Source of the DNA: Alphaproteobacteria bacterium
Lineage (GTDB): Bacteria > Pseudomonadota > Alphaproteobacteria > Sneathiellales > Sneathiellaceae
Assembly (NCBI GenBank): GCA_006226265.1
Contig: SBHH01000059.1
Location: 1 to 10,080 of the forward strand
Length of the DNA: 10,080 nucleotides
Direction of reading: 5' to 3'
This document shows, in pieces, positions 5,566-10,080 of this stretch (position 1 is the stretch's first letter; each line of letters opens with the position of its first letter). The notes beneath the pieces were generated by a model, which was not told the DNA's origin, did not search any database, and was given only the letters and a program-made list of their open reading frames with translations. The position numbers and the translations under genes are program-made.

Positions 5566-6384
5566 ATGGGCGACAGTACGGAAAACCTGGAAGCGGTCGA
5601 TTACAAAACCGGCATCGTAACGGTCTTGCGGGAAAAATTCCCGTCGCTCGTGCCGATTATCGTTTCGCACGCGCTGGTCATTCTCGCCTGGTATCTCATC
5701 GTAAAATTCAACAACATCCCAGCTTATATCCTTCCCTCCCCCGGCGCAACGATCGAGACGCTTTTTCAAGGGAGTTATGCCTGGGGTCTCAATACCTTCA
5801 CCACCGTTGTCGAGATTTACGGCGGATATGTCATTGCCGTTGCCTTCGGGATCGGCGCCGCCCTTATTTTCTACTGGTTCCGCTGGTTCAGCCTGCTGGT
5901 CTTCCCCCTGTTCGTCACGTTAAGCATGGTTCCCAAAATCGCGCTTGGCCCGCTCTTCGTGGTCTGGTTCAGCTATGGCGTTGGTACGAACATTTTCATC
6001 GCCTTCGTGATTTCCTTCTTCCCCATGCTGCTGACGACATTGCGGGGCCTTCGGGAGGTCGAGCCTGAACTCCTGGAACTCGTCCAGTCGCTCAAAGCAA
6101 CAAGGTGGCAGATTTTCATGAAAATCCAGCTCCCCAATTCCCTTCCCTATATTTTCTCCGGCATGAAGGTCAGCAGCATCCTCGCCGTGGCCGGGGCCAT
6201 TGTCGGGGAATTCATCGCGTCGGAAAACGGGCTCGGATATCTCATGATCCAGGTGCAGGCCGTTCTGGATACCGCCGCCATGTTCATGGCCGTTATCCTG
6301 CTCAGCCTTGTGGGCGTTGCGCTGTATCTCGCGATCATCGGCCTTGAACGCCTGCTGGTCGTTCAGGGATCCCGCATCGACTGA
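5566..6384 (+). CDS. ABC transporter inner-membrane permease (NMT1/THI5-type importer)
   Basis: This 272-residue protein forms the membrane channel of the importer. About six hydrophobic segments are visible, for example around 28-46, 82-103, 110-134, 140-158, 203-217 and 238-258. The BPD_transp_1 cytoplasmic loop (EAA loop, about 163-190) ends in the expected IFMKIQLPNSLPYIFSG and docks to the ATPase. The usual Gly of the EAA motif is replaced by Lys177 (LVQSLKATRWQ). The family resemblance is to permeases of taurine, sulfonate and pyrimidine-precursor transporters. An earlier in-frame ATG at 5539 lies inside the operator and has no ribosome binding site. The ATG at 5566 has GGAG 8 nt upstream and is preferred. 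It is the first gene of the operon, 12 bp ahead of the amidase gene. As one permease gene is seen, it is expected to homodimerise. Confidence 0.9.
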   Translation: MGDSTENLEAVDYKTGIVTVLREKFPSLVPIIVSHALVILAWYLIVKFNNIPAYILPSPGATIETLFQGSYAWGLNTFTTVVEIYGGYVIAVAFGIGAALIFYWFRWFSLLVFPLFVTLSMVPKIALGPLFVVWFSYGVGTNIFIAFVISFFPMLLTTLRGLREVEPELLELVQSLKATRWQIFMKIQLPNSLPYIFSGMKVSSILAVAGAIVGEFIASENGLGYLMIQVQAVLDTAAMFMAVILLSLVGVALYLAIIGLERLLVVQGSRID

Positions 6385-6396
6385 GGAAGGCCTTTC

Positions 6397-7806
6397 ATGC
6401 AAACGGCATATCATGAACTGACCGCAACCCGGCTTCTGCAAGGCTATCGCGAAAAGGAATTCACACCGGTCGAGGTGACAAAGGCCTGTCTTGAGCGGAT
6501 TACGGATTTGAATTCAATCATCAATGCCTTTTGCCTCATCGATGAAGAAGCGGCCCTTGCATCGGCGGAACAATCAGCCGGTCGCTGGGAAAAAGGCACG
6601 CCTGAAGGTCAACTCGATGGCGTACCGGTTTCGATCAAGGACCTTTTGCTGGCAAAAAACTGGCCGACATTGCGAGGCTCCCACGTTACACCAAAGGAGG
6701 GGCCCTGGACTGAGGACAGCCCGCCGGTCGCCCGCATACGCGAGGCGGGCGGTGTCCTGCTCGGCAAGACCACGACACCGGAGTTTGCCTGGAAAGGCGT
6801 GACGGACAGCCCCCTTACTGGCGTCACGAAAAACCCCTGGAATATCGCCTACACTCCGGGCGGAAGCAGTGGCGGCGCCTCTGCCGCCGTCGCCGCCGGG
6901 ATGGGCCCGCTGGCGCTTGGCACCGATGCGGGAGGATCGCTTCGCATTCCGGCCGCAATGTGCGGGCTTTTTACCATCAAGCCGACGGGCGGGCGCGTCC
7001 CCTCCTATCCCCCGACCCCTTACGGCAGTTTCGCCGCGACCGGACCGATCAGCTGGTCGGTGGAGGATGCAGCCCTGCTGCTGACGGTGTTGAGCGGAGA
7101 CGACTGGCGGGACGGATCAGCCCTTCCGCCCCCCGGAGAAGATTTTTTGAAAGGCCTTCATGAGGATTGCCCGCGCCTTCGTATCGGCTGGTCGCCGGAT
7201 TTGGGCTTCGCTCATCCTCAACCTGATGTTCTGGGCGCGCTGAAAACTGCAATCTACCGGCTGAAGGAGCTTGGGCATTCTGTCGAAGAAGTCCCTGCCC
7301 CGTTTGATGATCCAACCGGCGTGTATGAGGATTTACGCACAGGCATGACAGTCTCCGCCTTCGCAAGGCTGGGCGAAGCGCAATTCGCCGAAATGGACCC
7401 TGGCCTTGTCGCGCATATCCGCGAAAGCCGCGCCACGGCAAATCTGGAACGTTATCTTGCGGCGGATGCGGCGCGCGCCAGAATATGCGGCGAAATGCGC
7501 CGGTATCATATGGAATATGACCTTTTACTGACCCCGGCGCTTGCCTGCGCGGCGTTTGAAACAGGGATCGACGGACCGGCGGACCTGCCGGAAAGCCGTC
7601 TCTGGTCCCCCTTCACCTTCCCGTTCAACCTAACACGACAGCCGGCCGTCACCCTGCCTTGCGGTTTCGATACCAACGACCTCCCCCTCGCGGTCCAGTT
7701 GGTCGGGCCGCTTTATTCCGAAAAGATGCTGCTGCAGCTCAGCCGCCAGTATGAACTGGCACACCCTTGGGAACGCGCCCGCGCCACACCGGGGCAGCCC
7801 GCATGA
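6397..7806 (+). CDS. Amidase-signature (AS) family amidohydrolase
   Basis: This 469-residue enzyme hydrolyses a carboxamide to acid and ammonia or amine. The Ser-cisSer-Lys catalytic triad of the AS family is readable: Lys81 in PVSIKDLLL, cis-Ser157 in [16 protein letters not shown], and nucleophile Ser181 in [16 protein letters not shown]. The 24-residue spacing between the two serines is the usual one. Length and layout are normal for stand-alone amidases of the GatA-like branch. No GatB or GatC partners are present, so a role in tRNA amidation is unlikely. There is no signal peptide, so the enzyme should act in the cytoplasm on the imported compound or a derivative. The ribosome binding site AGGAAGG lies directly before the start and overlaps the permease stop, indicating translational coupling. 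The substrate is not deducible from the sequence. Confidence 0.92.
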   Translation: MQTAYHELTATRLLQGYREKEFTPVEVTKACLERITDLNSIINAFCLIDEEAALASAEQSAGRWEKGTPEGQLDGVPVSIKDLLLAKNWPTLRGSHVTPKEGPWTEDSPPVARIREAGGVLLGKTTTPEFAWKGVTDSPLTGVTKNPWNIAYTPGGSSGGASAAVAAGMGPLALGTDAGGSLRIPAAMCGLFTIKPTGGRVPSYPPTPYGSFAATGPISWSVEDAALLLTVLSGDDWRDGSALPPPGEDFLKGLHEDCPRLRIGWSPDLGFAHPQPDVLGALKTAIYRLKELGHSVEEVPAPFDDPTGVYEDLRTGMTVSAFARLGEAQFAEMDPGLVAHIRESRATANLERYLAADAARARICGEMRRYHMEYDLLLTPALACAAFETGIDGPADLPESRLWSPFTFPFNLTRQPAVTLPCGFDTNDLPLAVQLVGPLYSEKMLLQLSRQYELAHPWERARATPGQPA

Positions 7807-7826
7807 ATTCATTGGAGACAATAAAA

Positions 7827-8870
7827 ATGAACCAACCGTCCTCAGATTTCACACTACCACCGACGATCGAAAGCGAGGAAGCCCTGGAAGAACTTCTGTC
7901 GCGCCCGGCACCGGAATTATCGGCGGAACTTGGTGGCCTCGATGGCGATATCATGATCCTCGGGGCGGGCGGAAAAATCGGCCCCTCCCTTGCCCGGATG
8001 GCGAAACGCGCCTGCCCGGAAAAGAAGGTTTATGCCGTTGCCCGCTTTTCAAACGGCTCGCTTGCGGATGAACTTGCCGGAGATGGCATCGAGATCATTA
8101 AGGCCGATTTGCTGGACCGCACCGCCATTGAAGCCCTACCGAAAGTCGCCAATGTGATGTTTCTCGCCGGGCAGAAGTTCGGATCCTCCGATGCCCAGTC
8201 GCGGACATGGGTGATGAACAGCTTCATGCCGGGCCTGGTTGCCGAGCATTTTAAGGAGAGCCGCATCGTCGCCTATTCCACCGGATGCGTCTATCCGTTC
8301 GTACCCATCATTTCCGGCGGGGCGTCTGAAGACCTGCCCCCCGACCCGCCCGGTGAATATGCGATGTCCTGCATCGGCCGGGAGCGCATTTTCGAATATT
8401 TTTCAAAGAATTACGGCACGCCGGGGAGGCTGTTCCGGCTGAACTATGCCATCGACATGCGATACGGCGTTCTCGTGGATATCGCGCGAAAAGTTCTCGC
8501 GGGCGAGACAATCGACGTGACCATGGGCCATGTCAATGTGATCTGGCAGGGGGATGCGAATGTGATGGCGTTACGCTCGCTTGCGCATACAACTTCGGTT
8601 ACCAGCCCGATAAATGTGAGCGGCCCCGAGACGATTTCTGTCCGCTGGGCGGCGAAGGCCTTTGCCCGCCGCTTCGGCAAGGCAGCCCGCATCGAGGGGC
8701 AGGAAGCGGACTATGCCTGGCTGACCAATACGGCGCAGGCAAACAAGCTGTTCGGCTATCCGAAAGTATCGCTGGAACTCCTGATGGACTGGGTCGCGGA
8801 CTGGATTGCCAGGGGTCGGGAAATATACGACAAGCCGACCAAATTCGAGGTGCGCGATGGCAATTACTGA
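7827..8870 (+). CDS. NAD-dependent epimerase/dehydratase-like protein (extended SDR) with altered active site
   Basis: This 347-residue protein belongs to the extended short-chain dehydrogenase/reductase (NAD-epimerase) superfamily. A Rossmann nucleotide-binding motif is clear as ILGAGGKIG (about 44-52), followed by an acidic DLLD at 94-97 and the active-site strand AYSTGCVYPF (149-158). The catalytic Tyr-x-x-x-Lys motif reads YAMSC (178-182), so Tyr is kept but Lys is replaced by Cys. Standard hydride-transfer chemistry may therefore be altered, or the protein may bind NAD(P) and ligand in another role. An N-terminal extension of about 40 residues precedes the fold. The ATG at 7827 with GGAG 9 nt upstream is preferred. 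Alternatives are the ATG at 7803, which overlaps the amidase stop as ATGA, and the ATG at 7767 inside the amidase gene. It is co-transcribed with the amidase and acetyltransferase genes. Its substrate is unknown. Confidence 0.85.
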   Translation: MNQPSSDFTLPPTIESEEALEELLSRPAPELSAELGGLDGDIMILGAGGKIGPSLARMAKRACPEKKVYAVARFSNGSLADELAGDGIEIIKADLLDRTAIEALPKVANVMFLAGQKFGSSDAQSRTWVMNSFMPGLVAEHFKESRIVAYSTGCVYPFVPIISGGASEDLPPDPPGEYAMSCIGRERIFEYFSKNYGTPGRLFRLNYAIDMRYGVLVDIARKVLAGETIDVTMGHVNVIWQGDANVMALRSLAHTTSVTSPINVSGPETISVRWAAKAFARRFGKAARIEGQEADYAWLTNTAQANKLFGYPKVSLELLMDWVADWIARGREIYDKPTKFEVRDGNY

Positions 8871-9705
8871 GGGTCTTGTGCACGCCATTCTCGGCCCGGA
8901 GGATATCGATGGTGCCATGGATCTGGTGGTGGAGGCCGGATGGAACCAGATCGCAGAAGACTGGCGGCTGATGTGCCAAGCCGGGGAGGCAATTGTTCTC
9001 CGTGAAGATAACGGCATCCCGGGAGCCACGGCGCTTGCTTTACCCTATCCGGGCGGTTTCGGCTGGATCAGCATGGTTCTTGTAACCTCAGTTTTGCGAC
9101 GGAAAGGCCTCGCCACTCAATTACTGAATGATCGCGTGGCGTGGCTTCAGGCCCGCGGTCTTGTTCCGGTTCTGGATGCCACGGAAGCAGGAGAACAGGT
9201 CTATCTGAAAGCGGGATTTGCAACGGGCCTTCGCTTCACCCGCTGGCAAGGCGAAAGAACAGGCGCGCATGCCCCGCAAGGTGACATTCGCGTCGCATCC
9301 GAAACTGACCTCCACTGGATACAGGCGCTTGATGCCGCCGTCTTTCATGCGGACCGGGGGGATATCATCCTTGATTTCCTGTACCGTCCCGGCAGCAAAT
9401 GCTTTGTCAGCAATCATTCAAAAACAGGCTTTATCATCGCACGACAAGGGCTCCGGGCAACCCAGTTCGGCCCTCTTGTTGCCGACACGGAAGAGGAAGC
9501 CATTCAGCTCTTAGACGCCGCACTCTCAGAGACCGATGGGCCCGTCTTTTTTGACCTGCTCGATACCCGCTCGAAGCTGGCGGCGCATGTCGCTTCGCTC
9601 GGCTTCGAAAAGCAGCGCGGCTTTGCCCGAATGAGTTTGGGGCAAGCACCTGACTTTGATGGTGGAGGGCGGACAATGATCATTGCAGGACCGGAATACG
9701 GGTAA
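8857..9705 (+). CDS. Two-domain GNAT-family N-acetyltransferase
   Basis: This 282-residue protein contains an N-terminal GNAT fold (about 8-130). Its acetyl-CoA binding motif A reads VTSVLRRKGLATQLL (76-90), with the pyrophosphate loop RRKGLA, and YLKAGF (116-121) is the usual motif B end. A second domain (about 140-282, LHWIQALDAAVFHADRGDI to ARMSLG) resembles the C-terminal acetyltransferase-like domain of the YitH type. It probably transfers an acetyl group to an amine, perhaps a product of the pathway or the imported molecule itself. The acceptor is unknown. The ATG at 8857 has GAGG 6 nt upstream and overlaps the preceding stop by 14 bp, a sign of tight translational coupling. An earlier in-frame ATG at 8806 lies well inside the SDR gene and is less likely. 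Confidence 0.85.
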   Translation: MAITEGLVHAILGPEDIDGAMDLVVEAGWNQIAEDWRLMCQAGEAIVLREDNGIPGATALALPYPGGFGWISMVLVTSVLRRKGLATQLLNDRVAWLQARGLVPVLDATEAGEQVYLKAGFATGLRFTRWQGERTGAHAPQGDIRVASETDLHWIQALDAAVFHADRGDIILDFLYRPGSKCFVSNHSKTGFIIARQGLRATQFGPLVADTEEEAIQLLDAALSETDGPVFFDLLDTRSKLAAHVASLGFEKQRGFARMSLGQAPDFDGGGRTMIIAGPEYG

Positions 9706-9716
9706 GGATAACCGAC

Positions 9717-9815
9717 ATGCGCCGGACTGAATTTAAAAGACCCGCTTATGAGTGCCCAGGCTTGGATGACAATGCCTGTATCGCCGGAAACCCCTCGCTG
9801 GCTTGCCTGAATTAG
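9717..9815 (+). CDS. Unrecognised 32-residue three-cysteine small protein
   Basis: A 33-codon frame lies between the acetyltransferase and ATPase genes. AAGGA (9704-9708) sits 8 nt before its ATG and overlaps the upstream stop, and its own stop (9813-9815) overlaps the AGGAG of the ATPase gene. The gene is therefore packed into the operon like its neighbours. The N-terminus is basic (MRRTEFKRP). The rest contains three cysteines at 13, 21 and 30 (C-x7-C-x8-C) within ECPGLDDNACIAGNPSLACL. There is no signal peptide or membrane segment. I do not recognise a family. A small metal- or thiol-dependent partner of the enzymes, a peptide precursor, or a translation-coupling leader for the ATPase are all possible. 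It could also be chance in a 121-bp gap, although the two well-placed ribosome binding sites argue for translation. Confidence 0.5.
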   Translation: MRRTEFKRPAYECPGLDDNACIAGNPSLACLN

Positions 9816-9826
9816 GAGTATAACCG

Positions 9827-10080
9827 ATGACTGCCCCCGTTTTAGAAAGCCCGTCTTCGCCCGAGGTGATGATCCGTCTGGAAGGTGTCCAAAAGACCTA
9901 TGTCAGCCGCGAGGGCGCGAAACATGTCGCCGTCAGCGACGCCACCATGACCGTGAATTCCGGCGATCTCGTATCGCTGGTCGGTCCCTCCGGTTGCGGC
10001 AAGACAACTCTCCTCAAGATTTTGGCGGACCTCCATGATGCGGATGAAGGGGTAATTGAAATCGGTACGAAGGAGGATCC
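9827..10080 (+). CDS. ABC transporter ATP-binding protein (5' part, cut by window end)
   Basis: The first 84 residues of the importer's ATPase subunit are present. Typical NMT1/taurine-type sequence (IRLEGVQKTYVSREG) is followed by AVSDATMTVNSGDLVSLVGP and the Walker A loop GPSGCGKTT (53-61). The Q-loop, signature LSGGQ, Walker B and the rest lie beyond the window. AGGAG at 9814-9818 stands 8 nt before the ATG at 9827 and overlaps the stop of the small cysteine ORF. It is expected to power the permease encoded at 5566-6384, supplied by the binding protein encoded at 3704-4711. Its position behind three enzyme genes, away from the permease gene, ties the enzymes to the transporter as one transcription unit. 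Confidence 0.93.
   Translation, partial: MTAPVLESPSSPEVMIRLEGVQKTYVSREGAKHVAVSDATMTVNSGDLVSLVGPSGCGKTTLLKILADLHDADEGVIEIGTKED

Noticed and set aside
5502..6068. 188-codon plus-strand ORF overlapping the permease gene
   Set aside because: It lies in another frame of the permease gene, starts at the promoter -35 box and has an Arg/His/Pro-rich shadow composition.
5920..6441. 173-codon minus-strand ORF
   Set aside because: Antisense shadow of the permease gene, with a hydrophilic His/Glu/Asp-rich composition typical of reverse-frame readings of membrane proteins.

Overview
The window looks like chromosomal DNA of a moderately GC-rich Gram-negative bacterium, most likely an alphaproteobacterium. 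That placement is an inference from codon usage, the style of the regulators (RutR-like TetR, ArsR with an internal insertion) and the gene neighbourhood; nothing here fixes a genus. I see no tRNA, rRNA, CRISPR array or insertion sequence.

Left part (1-2221). A MarR-family regulator (22-570) lies at the window edge and may start upstream of it. It is followed by about 1.3 kb of decayed minus-strand coding DNA: the tail of a TolB-like/TPR protein of the kind attached to class III adenylate cyclases, a fragment with the N-terminal FAD-binding motif of an amine-oxidase-like flavoprotein, and a C-terminal fragment of what may be the same type of flavoprotein. The pieces are frameshifted, lack their other halves and lie in permuted order (C-terminal piece before N-terminal piece). 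An AT-rich stretch closes the region.

Middle part (2222-3703). A small ArsR-family repressor (minus) and an Asp-nucleophile alpha/beta hydrolase (plus) diverge from only 49 bp, which contains an imperfect dyad. Beyond the hydrolase a 308-bp gap holds a clear rho-independent terminator serving the minus-strand gene to its right, plus smaller hairpins.

Right part (3704-10080). This is one coherent transport and catabolism locus under a TetR regulator. An NMT1/THI5-like periplasmic binding protein is transcribed leftwards. TetR is transcribed rightwards, followed by a probable operon: ABC permease, amidase-signature amidohydrolase, NAD-epimerase-like SDR, two-domain GNAT acetyltransferase, an unannotated 32-residue three-cysteine ORF with its own ribosome binding site, and the start of the ABC ATPase. 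Two near-identical dyads (A[A/T]CCAA-N4-TTGGTT) sit between binding protein and tetR and immediately downstream of a good promoter before the permease. The simplest model is that TetR represses importer and enzymes together and that an imported small, possibly amide-bearing, nitrogen compound or a derivative relieves repression. The substrate cannot be read from the sequence. The most unusual elements are the small cysteine ORF, the SDR with Cys in place of the catalytic Lys, and the unfamiliar enzyme combination.
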